Shown here: positions 1 through 8,767 of the stretch, piece after piece
Layout of the letters: each line of letters opens with the position of its first letter
Position numbering within the stretch: position 1 is the first letter of the stretch
Program-made: the position numbers and the translations under genes
Notes under the pieces: generated by a model
What the model saw: the letters and a program-made list of their open reading frames with translations, nothing else
What the model was told of the DNA's origin: nothing
The model's database searches: none
Assembly: GCA_965207985.1 (NCBI GenBank)
Contig: CBDBND010000034.1
Span: 310,001-374,000, forward strand
Source of the DNA: CBDBND01 sp965207985
Lineage (GTDB): Bacteria > Pseudomonadota > Alphaproteobacteria > Rhodospirillales > Rhodospirillaceae
Reading direction: 5' to 3'
Length of the DNA: 64,000 nt

Positions 1-427
1 CGCAGACCACCGGCTCATCGTCTGCCGGCGGACGGCCAATGCTCGGATCTAACCAGGTGACGCCCTGTACGGGGTCGCGTCCGCCCCAAGTGATGCATTC
101 TTGCGCCGGTGTGTATCCGGTGGCGGTAATAAACTGCGCGTATTCCGCTTTGGTGATTTCAAATTGTCCCGCGGCAAAGGGCTCAGCAATGGTGATCGTC
201 CGAATAGGGCCTTCCGGTCTTACTTCATTGTCACGCATCTGATTGAGGCGGTCAGAACCCATCTCGAAAGTGCCCGGTGGAATCACAACCATCTCGGGGC
301 AGGTTTCACAGTCCCTGAAAGACGCGCCGGGAGAGAGTGTCACCGTTGCGGCCTCGGCCATGAGGGACGATGGAGGCATCGCCATGCTTATGACCAACAG
401 TAATTTTTGAATCCGTGTGAGCGCCAT
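1..427 (-). CDS. Formylglycine-generating-enzyme-like (SUMF1 domain) exported protein, partial
   Basis: The open frame starts at ATG 427 and runs off the left edge, so only the first 142 residues are visible. It opens with a signal-peptide-like segment (about residues 1-26, hydrophobic core LLLVISMAM). Then comes the entry of the SUMF1/FGE-sulfatase fold: a DCETCPEMVVIPPG-type motif followed by FEMGS, and later FEITKAEYAQF, typical of the family. Family members either convert a sulfatase cysteine to formylglycine or are lectin-like or non-catalytic variants. The catalytic region lies outside the window, so activity cannot be judged. It is divergent from the DUF1838 gene at 610, sharing a short upstream region. 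Confidence 0.8.
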   Translation of the reverse strand, partial: MALTRIQKLLLVISMAMPPSSLMAEAATVTLSPGASFRDCETCPEMVVIPPGTFEMGSDRLNQMRDNEVRPEGPIRTITIAEPFAAGQFEITKAEYAQFITATGYTPAQECITWGGRDPVQGVTWLDPSIGRPPADDEPVVC

Positions 428-609
428 GTGATGCGTCCCCTTTCCTTGGTTTTGACGGACTCTAAGGAGTGACAACACAAAAGAGCAATGGCTGAGGCCA
501 AAGGATCGCCCACCAGCCGGACAATGAGCGGAGGATCGCCCGCCGCCACAGCAAATGCTTGATATGACTCCAGCTATAAGACCGACTTGGCCAAGGGGAC
601 ATCACAGAC

Positions 610-1668
610 ATGACCACAAGCGAATATACGTCGTTTAACGATCCGGCGGTCCGCCCGCCCCTCCTATCCGATACCTTCAATCCGATCGCCTCGACTATGA
701 GCCGTCGTTCCCTGTTGGGTGGCGCTGGTCTTGGTGCGGCAGGGGTGGCGGTGGGAATGATGCGGCCTCTCACGGCCCGCGCCGACTCACATGCCAACGT
801 GCCAGCCGATTTCGACACCATGGATCCCGAGACCAACCTTCGCACACTGTTGAAGATCCAGGGCGATCTCTCCGGTGAAGACGTCATTGGCGGCTTCGGC
901 GGCAAGGCTTGGATGTGGGTCCCCGGCGAGGCGAACTACCTCGCCTTTCAGACCTACGGCATCGGAGCCACGCGCCTTGATTATCAGGGCGATGGGGTGT
1001 GGAACTTCCATCACCGCGAAGTGCTGTATTACATGGACCCCAGGACCGGAGAAATTCTCGATACCTGGACCAACCCGGTCACGGGCCGTACGGTCGAGGT
1101 TGTTCACATCCTCAATGATCCGGTCAACCGCATTTCCCGGGTGAGTGGCGGATTCATTGAACCGCCGTTTGATCATGAAATTGTCGGCGATCGTATCGTC
1201 TTCCAGATCGACGTCTTCCGGGCTCAAGAAAATCCCATCAGCCGGAAGGAGTATCCCTTGCACTCACAACAGGATGTGTATCAGTCCTGCGAACTGTGGG
1301 CGATCGCAAGCAGCTTATCCGAAGTTGCCGACCCGGATGTGACGTCCGCCTCCAACCACACGGCGTGGGCGCGCAACGGCATGTGGCTGCCGTTCATGGA
1401 AATGGGTAACCGGCTTGGCCACATGGTCTATCACTCCCAGTCCTTCAAGTTAATGAACGGAGTGGACGGACTGCCCAAATACATCCGCGACTACACGGAA
1501 AAGCATTATCCCAAATACTTGGAAGCACCCAAGGAATGGCAAGGCCTCGCTGAAAACGAAAACACGTGGTCGTACTCGAAGAAAGTGATCGACGCTAAAC
1601 GGGAGGAAGGTCGCGGTGGACCGGGCGGCAAGGGATCGGTGTTCGGCGTGCCGGACGCGAATACTTAA
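610..1668 (+). CDS. Tat-exported DUF1838 family protein (copy 1)
   Basis: 352 residues. A twin-arginine leader (SRRSLLGG then a long Ala/Gly hydrophobic stretch ending LTARA) lies at about residues 30-60. ATG 697 would begin right at this leader, but ATG 610 is kept because an AAGGGG sits upstream. The mature part matches DUF1838: repeated Trp/Tyr-rich strands such as YYMDPRTGEILDTWTNPVTG. Biochemical function of the family is unknown. The Rieske oxygenase follows after 20 bp, so the two are probably co-transcribed. Two more DUF1838 genes occur at 18239 and (frameshifted) 35891-36794, each beside oxidoreductases, which suggests a role in a redox catabolic route. Confidence 0.85.
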   Translation: MTTSEYTSFNDPAVRPPLLSDTFNPIASTMSRRSLLGGAGLGAAGVAVGMMRPLTARADSHANVPADFDTMDPETNLRTLLKIQGDLSGEDVIGGFGGKAWMWVPGEANYLAFQTYGIGATRLDYQGDGVWNFHHREVLYYMDPRTGEILDTWTNPVTGRTVEVVHILNDPVNRISRVSGGFIEPPFDHEIVGDRIVFQIDVFRAQENPISRKEYPLHSQQDVYQSCELWAIASSLSEVADPDVTSASNHTAWARNGMWLPFMEMGNRLGHMVYHSQSFKLMNGVDGLPKYIRDYTEKHYPKYLEAPKEWQGLAENENTWSYSKKVIDAKREEGRGGPGGKGSVFGVPDANT

Positions 1669-1688
1669 GAGCTTAAGGGCAAGCGTCC

Positions 1689-2822
1689 ATGTTCATCAAT
1701 TTCTGGTATCCGGTAGACCTCGCCGAAAACATTAAACCGGGCGAGCTCTACAAAGTTCGGATGCTGGATCAGAACTTCGTCGTCTTCCGTGATGACGATG
1801 GAAAAGCGCGGTGTATCAGCAACATCTGCATCCATCGGGGCGGCTCGCTCGCCGACGGACGCCACAAAGGCAACTGCGTTGAGTGCCCGTATCATGGCTG
1901 GACGTTCAATGGAGAAGGAGATTGCGAGCGCATTCCCTCCCTCGGACCCGACGCGGGCGTACCAGAAAGCGCCAAGATCGACGCCTACCCGACGGTGGAG
2001 AAATACGGTTTGGTGTTTGCCTTTCTGGGCGACTTGCCCGAAGACGAGCGCCCGCCGATCACCCCCATTCCCAATTATGGCGAGGACGGATACAGAACCG
2101 TTCATCTCAAGTACGCCTGGACGGTGAACTACCAGCGCTTGGTGGAAAATCAAGCGGACCCGTCCCATGTGGAATACGTGCACGGCACCATGGGCTTCAA
2201 AGGGGAGCGGCCCGATTATCAGGTGCCTGCGTTTGACATAAAGGAAGACGACTGGGGCGCCGGCGCCATGACCGAATTTTTCTCGCCGGCTTCATCAGAC
2301 AGCAAGATCGGCGAAATGGTTAAACAAGAGGGCAAACGGGACGCCGGCTCTGGTTTCGTTGGCATCGCGCAAACCTGGACGGAGATCAACTTCGGGCCGG
2401 ACAAGCAGATGCGGCTCTACCTTTACACCACGCCCATCGATGAAAAAAATCTCCAACTGTTCTTGGTGAGCATCAGAAACACCGCCACCGAACCCGAAAT
2501 GGATGAGCGCTTCCATCGGCGCCTTTGGGCCGTGGCCGAAGAAGACCGGGTGGTGCTGGAAAAACTTTCTCCGGAATTGCCGCCGCCGGTGGACACCTAC
2601 GAAATGATCGTCCCGGCCGACGACATTCTCATGATTTACCGAAGGAAGATCAAAGATTGGCAAGCCCGTGGTTGGCGCATGGATTTAAAAACCCTCTACG
2701 CCACACGGGACCGCATGGCCTACGCCATCCCCAGCCCGGCGCGCCGTGGCGCCAAGACCTGGCCCGTGCCATCGGTGCCCATGCTTGCCCCGGCGGACGC
2801 GATGGACACCGCGGCGGAATGA
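1689..2822 (+). CDS. Rieske-type aromatic-ring-hydroxylating oxygenase, alpha subunit
   Basis: 377 residues. The N-terminal Rieske [2Fe-2S] domain has both ligand pairs: C47-I-H49 and C66-P-Y-H69. The C-terminal catalytic domain shows the mononuclear iron motif DPSHVEYVH (D157, H160, H165) after NYQRLVENQ. Length and layout fit the alpha subunit of a ring-hydroxylating or O-demethylating monooxygenase that takes electrons from a separate reductase. No ferredoxin or reductase gene is visible in this window. It lies 20 bp after the DUF1838 gene in the same direction, so an operon is likely. The substrate cannot be inferred. There is no signal peptide, so the enzyme should be cytoplasmic while its DUF1838 neighbour is exported. 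Confidence 0.9.
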   Translation: MFINFWYPVDLAENIKPGELYKVRMLDQNFVVFRDDDGKARCISNICIHRGGSLADGRHKGNCVECPYHGWTFNGEGDCERIPSLGPDAGVPESAKIDAYPTVEKYGLVFAFLGDLPEDERPPITPIPNYGEDGYRTVHLKYAWTVNYQRLVENQADPSHVEYVHGTMGFKGERPDYQVPAFDIKEDDWGAGAMTEFFSPASSDSKIGEMVKQEGKRDAGSGFVGIAQTWTEINFGPDKQMRLYLYTTPIDEKNLQLFLVSIRNTATEPEMDERFHRRLWAVAEEDRVVLEKLSPELPPPVDTYEMIVPADDILMIYRRKIKDWQARGWRMDLKTLYATRDRMAYAIPSPARRGAKTWPVPSVPMLAPADAMDTAAE

Positions 2823-2828
2823 GCATTT

Positions 2829-3518
2829 TTAGGCGCTGGTGAAGGCGGCGTTAATACGGGCCGCTTGTTCGCCGTTCACGGCGGCGCCTCCGGTGAAGCC
2901 CAAGTATTTTGACTGGTCGATATGTTCGTCTAAGCCGGAGTTATCGGTGAGATGGATAAACGGCATGTCGAAAGACGCTATGCCGACCCGTTTCGCGGCC
3001 CCAGCGATCTCGCGCCGGGCGCGGAGAATCTCATTGGTGTTGGGGTTGGGCTCTATGTTCATCGCTTTGGCCAGATCGAACGCGCCAACAAACAACGATG
3101 CCGGTTGTGCCGCTGCAATGTCGTCCAAATTTTTCAGTGCTGGAGGCGTTTCAATAATGACGTGGATGTCAGGCGACCCTAGGTTGGCCTCGTCAATGGC
3201 GTGTCGGTAGTCGTCAAGGTCCTGAACGGACTCAATCTAGGGCAAGAGCACATGCGCAAGATTTAAGCTCGAGAGGGCTGCTCGGTCGGTGCGGTCTCCA
3301 CCTGATTGCCAAGCATTGAAGCGGACCCCAACGGCGGAAGAGTCAAGGTCCTCGGTTTCCAGCCAGCTGCGCACACGCAACCGGGCTTTGGCCTTGGCGT
3401 CATCGGGCACCATGTCTTCAAAGTCGAAAATAACGAGATCGGCCGTACTCCTGAGTCCGATCTCCAATGCGTTAGGATCATGGCCAGGTAGGAGGATGTA
3501 ACTGCGGGGGTGGGTCAC
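2829..3518 (-). pseudogene. HpcH/HpaI aldolase / CitE-like lyase broken by one in-frame TAG
   Basis: Two pieces lie in the same minus frame: start ATG at 3518 to a TAG at 3239-3237, then continuous coding down to 2829. The N-terminal part carries the CitE-like start RSYILLPGHDPNALEIGL and LVIFDFEDMVPDDAKAKAR. After the stop it continues IESVQDLDDY and IHVIIETPPAL, the conserved glutamate-bearing strands. The stop falls where relatives usually have LPK(A/V/I)ES, so the lesion is most simply an AAG (Lys) to TAG change. The intact protein would be 229 residues, somewhat short for the family (around 270-290). It converges on the Rieske gene. It could be a real nonsense mutation or a sequencing error. 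Confidence 0.75.
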
Positions 3519-3629
3519 TGCTTGCCCTTACCTTCACCAACTAAAAAATGGGCCTACACATATTCATTGAAACGCTTCTATACTTCTACTTTAAATTAAA
3601 AACCATCAAACTTGCGTTGGGGTGAAATC

Positions 3630-4641
3630 ATGGTCAACATCGTGGTTTGCTATGACGGCACCGGTAACGAATACGGCGAAAACAATACCAATGTGGTTGG
3701 TGTTTTCGAATCTATAGATCGTAGTGAAAGCCAGAAGGCGTTTTACGACCCAGGCGTGGGAACGTTTAGCGTTTGCCATTGCTCGCAAAACGGCTAAAAC
3801 AACCGGAACGTTGCTGGGCCAGGCCTTCGGACTTGGACTCATGGAAAATCTAGAGGACGGTTACAGCTATCTTATGGAGAACTATAGCAAGGGAGACGAT
3901 ATTTTCCTGTTTGGCTTCAGCCGGGGGGCCTTTACCGCAAGAACATTGGCCGGAATCATATCATGCTTTGGGATACTCGAACGAGGAAACAAAAATCTCA
4001 TTCCCTACGTCATGAAAATGTATACGGAAAAATATTACGAAACCAAAAAAGATGTTGTTGAGGGATTCGCTCAAGATTTTTGTAACACACCTGATATCCA
4101 TTGTTTGGCGGTTTGGGACACGGTTGCCTCTTTAGGCCATTTTTTCGGCAAACAGTTCCCAAACAGACTTCTAAGTCCAAAAGTGAAAAACGCTTTTCAT
4201 GCAATGGCGATCGATGAGAAGCGAAAGAAGTTTCTAGTCAGCATCTGGGAGGAAGACGGCCTGAACGCTGATCAGCACGTTGAACAAGTTTGGTTCCCCG
4301 GCGTGCATTCAGACGTGGGTGGTTCTTATCCCGAACGACAGCTCTCGGATATCGCCATGGCATGGATGATGGACAAAGTATCTGACCCGAAGGTCCGCTT
4401 AAGAATGAACGACGGCTGGCAAGATAAACTTAGTCAAGACCCGGTGGGGACAATGCATGATTCCTGGGATGACTGGAAATGGCGTTTTTGGAAGCCCGTT
4501 GACCGGCCAATCCCACCTGGCGCTATTGTTCACAAAAGCGTTCAGGACCGCATCGATGCTGGCATCGGCTATGAGCCACCGAACTTGCCCGACCAAAGCG
4601 ATTACTCTGTGCAAACTCCCAACCCAAGTTTGTACAGATAG
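3630..4641 (+). pseudogene. DUF2235 (Tle1-like) alpha/beta hydrolase with a frameshift
   Basis: ATG 3630 begins VNIVVCYDGTGNEYGENNTN, the standard DUF2235 opening. The frame stays good through FYDPGVGTF, then the continuation is found in the +1 frame from about 3765 to 4641. That second part has the nucleophile elbow GFSRGAFTAR and the Asp/His region FPGVHSDVGGSYPE, so all expected catalytic elements exist but in two frames. The family includes type VI secretion phospholipase effectors and many stand-alone hydrolases; no T6SS genes are near. Base composition is visibly more AT-rich than neighbours, suggesting transfer. The break could be a one-base indel, real or from sequencing. Confidence 0.75.
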
Positions 4642-4787
4642 GGTATTCGCCTGACACGCCCCATCACAGGGTACTTAGTCCATAACGCTCAGAGACAGTG
4701 ATCTGCCGGGAGGATGCATTGCTGCGAACAAGATTTATGTGAATCCACGGCTCGCGCGGCGTTTAACCGTCTTATGTTATCAGAACC

Positions 4788-5780
4788 CTAAAAACTCCGC
4801 CGTAGGTTCATCCCGGCGTACATCTCGCCCACTTCTTCTTCATAGCCGTTGAACATGAGCGTGGGGCGGCGACGGCTGAAAAGACCACCACCGAGGCGCC
4901 GCTCGCTGGCCTGGGACCAGCGCGGGTGGTCCACTTTGGGATTGACGTTGGCGTAGAAGCCATACTCGCTCGGCGTGACGACCTTCCACGTGTTGTCGGG
5001 CCGGTCTTCGACAAAGGACATGCGGACAATGGACTTGATGGATTTGAATCCATATTTCCATGGCACCATGAGCCGGATGGGAGCCCCGTTCTGGTTGGGC
5101 AAAACTTCGCCGTAGAGACCGACCACAAGAAGGGATAGCTCGTTCATGGCTTCGTCCAGACGCAGGCCCTCCACATAGGGCCATGGCAAAATGCGCCGGG
5201 AACGCTGGCCGACCATTTCTTCGGGCCGCACCACCGTTTCAAACTGGACATACTTGGCAGACCCAAGGGGTTCAAAACGCTTGACCACATCGCCGAGGGA
5301 TATGCCAACCCAGGGGACGACCATGGACCAGGCCTCGACGCAGCGCAGACGGTAAATCCGCTCTTCCAAATCATGGGGTTTGAGAAAATCCTCCAAGCCG
5401 ATGGTGCCCGGATTGGCGCACAGGCCATCGACCGTGATTTCCCACGGGCGTGGATTGAATGGTCCAGAATTATTCACGGGGTCGCTTTTGCCCGTGCCGA
5501 ACTCATAAAAGTTGTTGTAGGAGGTCACGTCCTCGTAGGAATTAAGCTCATCGTTTTCGCCCAGCTTCCGGTATCCGTCGAGGATGGGTGACAGGGGCTC
5601 GTTGATCCCGGGCGGTGGGACGGCAGCGGCGGTAGACCGGTATGTCAGACCGTGCCCCAAAGCCATGGATCCGGCGATCAAACCTGAGCCGGCGATAAAA
5701 GACCGGCGGTTGAGATAGGTCTCCTTGGGCGTGATTTCGCTGGACTTGGGGTCTGATTTTCGCGCCATTTTGATAAGCAT
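4788..5780 (-). CDS. msrP: Periplasmic protein-methionine-sulfoxide reductase, molybdopterin catalytic subunit
   Basis: 330 residues. ATG 5780 is preceded by GGAGA at good spacing; ATG 5768 is an alternative. It has a Tat leader (LNRRSFIAGSG then a Gly/Ala hydrophobic run), the oxidoreductase molybdopterin fold, and C147 in YRLRCVEAW as the expected molybdenum ligand. The end has VPWKYGFKSIKSIV, characteristic of MsrP (YedY). The enzyme repairs methionine sulfoxide in periplasmic proteins. Its usual membrane haem partner MsrQ is not adjacent, so the copy is an orphan here. The IS5-type element inserted 55 bp upstream of the start separates it from its original upstream region. Confidence 0.92.
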   Translation of the reverse strand: MLIKMARKSDPKSSEITPKETYLNRRSFIAGSGLIAGSMALGHGLTYRSTAAAVPPPGINEPLSPILDGYRKLGENDELNSYEDVTSYNNFYEFGTGKSDPVNNSGPFNPRPWEITVDGLCANPGTIGLEDFLKPHDLEERIYRLRCVEAWSMVVPWVGISLGDVVKRFEPLGSAKYVQFETVVRPEEMVGQRSRRILPWPYVEGLRLDEAMNELSLLVVGLYGEVLPNQNGAPIRLMVPWKYGFKSIKSIVRMSFVEDRPDNTWKVVTPSEYGFYANVNPKVDHPRWSQASERRLGGGLFSRRRPTLMFNGYEEEVGEMYAGMNLRRSF

Positions 5781-5834
5781 CAGAAGGTCTCCTTTGTACC
5801 GGCAGGCTCTTAAATGGGGAGCGCCCGCCTATTT

Positions 5835-7422
5835 AGTCGATCCTGAAAAACCCGTTTTTCATACCACTACGAGCGTTAGATGTGTGCTGTTAGGTTCAGT
5901 CTGCCACGCCATCCGTCGCTTCCATCGGATGATTGACGCCGCAAGACGCGTTCCATGCAATCCGATCATGTCCCGGAGCAACGTAGCGCCCAAAATGCGG
6001 GCGCAATAAATTCTGAGCCGCTTCAGGATCAGTCTTAGGTTATGGCCGGCACAGGCCAGTGCCACATTCATGCGATCACCTTCAGTACCCTTGAGGTAAT
6101 TGCGTCCCAACAGTCCATCCGATTTCAGATGGCCGATAACCGGTTCAATCGCCTGACGCCGTTTCAGTGACCGTTTCAGCCGTTGTGTTTTTATGCCACG
6201 CCGTTGACCCGAGATGTACACCCTTGATGCTTCCTCGCCATGGCCACGGTAGCCACGATCCACAAACACTTCTTCAACCACACAGCCTGTCAAACGGCGC
6301 ACCTGCTCCAACGCTGTTGGCAATGTATGCCCATCAAAGGGATTCCCCGGCAACGCCATGCCGCCAACGATAAAGTTGCTCCTGTTTGTCGTTGCAATAC
6401 TGGCCTTGACACCAAACTCATAACGCTTGTGGGCCTTGCCCTTGCCGATGCACTCCACCTCCGGGGCATGCAGGCTATACAGTTTGTTGCGATCCATCTT
6501 CTGTTGACTGAGCAGCCGCCTGGCCAGCGCCAACTCCCCGGCAAAAATCGCCTGCAACCCCTTATGGCCCGCGATCTTGCGCTCCGTGTCACGCACCACC
6601 CGGCCCAGATAGGTCTTGAGCTTCTTAATCTGACCACCCATGCGCCTCATCTGCCGGACGTGACCATAACGGTTGGCCCGCAACAGCGCCTCAGGGCCCT
6701 TACGGGCGTAGCTCTGCCGCAACACCACACCGTGTGTGTGGCACAGCTTGACAAGACGCACACGCGAACGGTTCAGCAATTTGCTGTCGGTGGGAAAGGC
6801 CACCGCCTTCTCCTGCACCGTGGTATCCACCGTCACACGCTTGAAGTCGTCGGGTTTGACCGTCTTGCTCCGAACACCCGCATCAACTGTGGCCCGCAGA
6901 ATTTTCTCGCACCCTGAATGGCCAATGCGCCGTCTGAAACGCGACATGCTGCTGGGATCAATCGGCGGGTGATGCTGAAAATACACCTCGCCGCAAAAAT
7001 GCTGCCAGTAAGGGTTCTCCACCCAGCGCATCACCACCTGGTCATCGGACAGACCATACACGTGCTTGAGATATTGAAGCCCCACCATCAGCCGCGTCGC
7101 TTTGGCCGGGCAGCCGTTGTCAGGGCAATACAAGACACCAAACGCCTCATCAAAACCCTGCCAATCGATCAACTCGGTGAGCCGATAAAGTTCGTGCCGT
7201 TGATCGAGAATGTTCTCAAGCGCGGTGCGGAAGAGATCTAAAGAAGGGACGTCATTGGCTGATGTGGGGCGGCTGATGTGGGGCGCATTTTTTGATCCGG
7301 AAATTGCAAGGAACCGGCCTTGCAGTATAGAAAATCCGGCGATTCCGAACCACCATTGCCAACAAAATTGATCCGCAATAACAGTCTATTACAGAGAATC
7401 TCCGCGTCTTTCAGGATCGACT
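5835..7422 (-). mobile_element. Complete IS5-type insertion sequence with 4-bp target duplication
   Basis: A 1588-bp element bounded by 17-bp terminal inverted repeats (AGTCGATCCTGAAAAAC at the left; the right end reads AGTCGATCCTGAAAGAC on the other strand; 16 of 17 match). It is flanked by direct repeats ATTT at 5831-5834 and 7423-7426. One long transposase gene on the minus strand fills it. The insertion lies between msrP and the response regulator gene. Well-matched ends and an intact duplication suggest fairly recent insertion. The element is longer than many IS5 members, so an IS1182-like assignment is an alternative. Confidence 0.88.
5859..7172 (-). CDS. IS5-type (DDE) transposase
   Basis: The 437-residue frame starts at TTG 7172. 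It contains RLMVGLQYLKHVYGLSDD and MSRFRRRIG near the N-terminus, VTVDTTVQEKAVAFPTD with the first catalytic Asp, VFVDRGYRGHGEE with the second, and RQAIEPVIGHLKSDGLLGRN with the Glu. Sequence upstream of the TTG in the same frame still reads like the family N-terminus (LFRTALENILDQRHELYRLT), but no ATG or GTG lies in that frame. The nearest ATG (about 7255) is out of frame by one base, suggesting a small deletion or an unusual start. Activity of this copy is therefore uncertain. Confidence 0.85.
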   Translation of the reverse strand: MIDWQGFDEAFGVLYCPDNGCPAKATRLMVGLQYLKHVYGLSDDQVVMRWVENPYWQHFCGEVYFQHHPPIDPSSMSRFRRRIGHSGCEKILRATVDAGVRSKTVKPDDFKRVTVDTTVQEKAVAFPTDSKLLNRSRVRLVKLCHTHGVVLRQSYARKGPEALLRANRYGHVRQMRRMGGQIKKLKTYLGRVVRDTERKIAGHKGLQAIFAGELALARRLLSQQKMDRNKLYSLHAPEVECIGKGKAHKRYEFGVKASIATTNRSNFIVGGMALPGNPFDGHTLPTALEQVRRLTGCVVEEVFVDRGYRGHGEEASRVYISGQRRGIKTQRLKRSLKRRQAIEPVIGHLKSDGLLGRNYLKGTEGDRMNVALACAGHNLRLILKRLRIYCARILGATLLRDMIGLHGTRLAASIIRWKRRMAWQTEPNSTHLTLVVV

Positions 7423-7445
7423 ATTTATTACCTGTCTCTTGTACG

Positions 7446-7467
7446 AGATCAGAGAGCCCTCTGATCT
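7446..7467. promoter_or_regulatory. Inverted repeat in the 295-bp gap upstream of the response regulator
   Basis: AGATCAGAG and CTCTGATCT form a perfect 9-bp stem around a 4-base loop (AGCC). No T-run follows, so a terminator is unlikely. It lies just outside the right target duplication of the IS5-type element, so it may be an operator or an old transcript-end hairpin. No gene is seen in the rest of 7427-7721. Confidence 0.4.
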
Positions 7468-7552
7468 GGTATTGAGCTGGGCGACACTGTCTCACGCCAG
7501 AGAAAAAACCGGCCTCACATCATGGTGACATAACAGCCTTGTCATCGGCCAC

Positions 7553-7569
7553 AGCGGTGGCCCACCGCT
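7553..7569. promoter_or_regulatory. Perfect 17-bp palindrome upstream of the response regulator
   Basis: AGCGGTGG-C-CCACCGCT is a perfect palindrome with a single central base, about 150 bp upstream of the ATG at 7722. The short arms and minimal loop fit a dimeric repressor site better than a hairpin. The regulator is unknown. Confidence 0.4.
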
Positions 7570-7721
7570 AACCCATTGAAAATGGATAAAAAGCCTGAAA
7601 ATCGCTAGATTTAATGGTCAGGATCATTGGTTATCGCACGGATTACGATTCACCCACCGGTAACCATTTCGGGCTAAATTGAGCCGATGAGACGAGCCAA
7701 AAGACTCGTATGAGGAGAAAC

Positions 7722-8690
7722 ATGAGTTCAACGCAATCCCTCCCTCCGGAATCCCTCCGAGTCCTCGTTTTTGAAGACAACGCCATGGACGCGACGCTGA
7801 TTCGCCGTTTCCTGGAAGCGAACGGATTTCAAAGCAAAAACATCATGACCACGGATCATCTGCCGTCGGCCATGAACATTCTCTCTCATGAGCGTGTCGA
7901 TATTTGCCTGACTGATTATTACCTCGCCGCCAATACAGGGTTCGACCTGATGGACGAAGCCAGGCGCTGCGAAATCGACGTGCCTTTCATCGTGGTTACC
8001 GCCATGGAAGATCCTTCTTTGGATGACGGCGCGCTGAACCGTGGGGCGTACGATTTTATCGTCAAAGGTGACATGACGGTGGAAGGTCTGGAACGGACGA
8101 TCCGTTACGCCCTTGCGCGTCACAACCGTGAACAATCTCTAACCAAAGCCGCGCTTCATGACTCGTTGTCCAACCTGTTCAATAGAAAAGCGGTCATGGA
8201 CAAACTCACTGAAGCAATCATGACCAGGCCGGACGAAGGTCAAAGCCTTGGGGCTATGGTGCATGTCAATTTGAACGGGCTTAAGTTCATCAATGAATCC
8301 TACGGCCTCAAAGTTGGCGATGCCATCCTGCGGGAAATCGGCCGCCGCTTGAAAAGTTTAAAATGGCCCGGAGAAACCATGGGCCGTCTCGGCAGCGACG
8401 AATTCACCTGCGTAGTTGAACAGGTGGCCGACAGCGGCGAAGCAATGATGATCGCGCGCCGGATTGCTACCGTATTCGCCCAGCCCGTGCGCACGTTTGA
8501 CGGAGAACACGACATCAGCGCGGCCATTGGTGTGGTCACTTTTCCGCGTGGCCATGACGAAGACAATCCCAATGCCAAACGCATTAAAGCCGTGGACGTG
8601 CTTCAGCAGGCATCTGAAGCCATGACTCAAGCCAAGCTGACCTGCCGAATCACACGGGCGACGGAAATCTCTGCCCTGCGGCCGAATTAA
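7722..8690 (+). CDS. Response regulator with receiver and GGDEF domain
   Basis: ATG 7722 is chosen because GAGGAG sits 5 bases upstream; ATG 7710 overlaps this ribosome site. The first ~120 residues form a receiver domain: phosphoacceptor Asp in CLTDYYLAA, switch Thr in VVTAMED, Lys in FIVKGD. The second half is a GGDEF domain with signature GRLGSDEF, i.e. GSDEF instead of GGDEF, and FNRKAVMDKL at its start. If active it would make cyclic di-GMP under phosphorylation control. The second glycine change leaves activity uncertain. No cognate kinase is adjacent; the histidine kinase at 22685 is a distant candidate. A second, degenerate GGDEF gene follows. Confidence 0.88.
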   Translation: MSSTQSLPPESLRVLVFEDNAMDATLIRRFLEANGFQSKNIMTTDHLPSAMNILSHERVDICLTDYYLAANTGFDLMDEARRCEIDVPFIVVTAMEDPSLDDGALNRGAYDFIVKGDMTVEGLERTIRYALARHNREQSLTKAALHDSLSNLFNRKAVMDKLTEAIMTRPDEGQSLGAMVHVNLNGLKFINESYGLKVGDAILREIGRRLKSLKWPGETMGRLGSDEFTCVVEQVADSGEAMMIARRIATVFAQPVRTFDGEHDISAAIGVVTFPRGHDEDNPNAKRIKAVDVLQQASEAMTQAKLTCRITRATEISALRPN

Positions 8691-8767
8691 AGCCTTTCTG
8701 ATCGGCCAAGCGTACCTCTGGTCCCTTCATCACTCTGTGTTACTCTTATGCAGAGTGAGGTCCGAGC

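Noticed and set aside
452..480. Sigma-70 promoter in the gap upstream of the first DUF1838 gene
   Set aside because: A TTGACG is present, but no convincing -10 element lies at the right spacing.
3630..4641. Type VI secretion island around the DUF2235 gene
   Set aside because: No Tss, VgrG, PAAR or immunity-type genes are found next to it.
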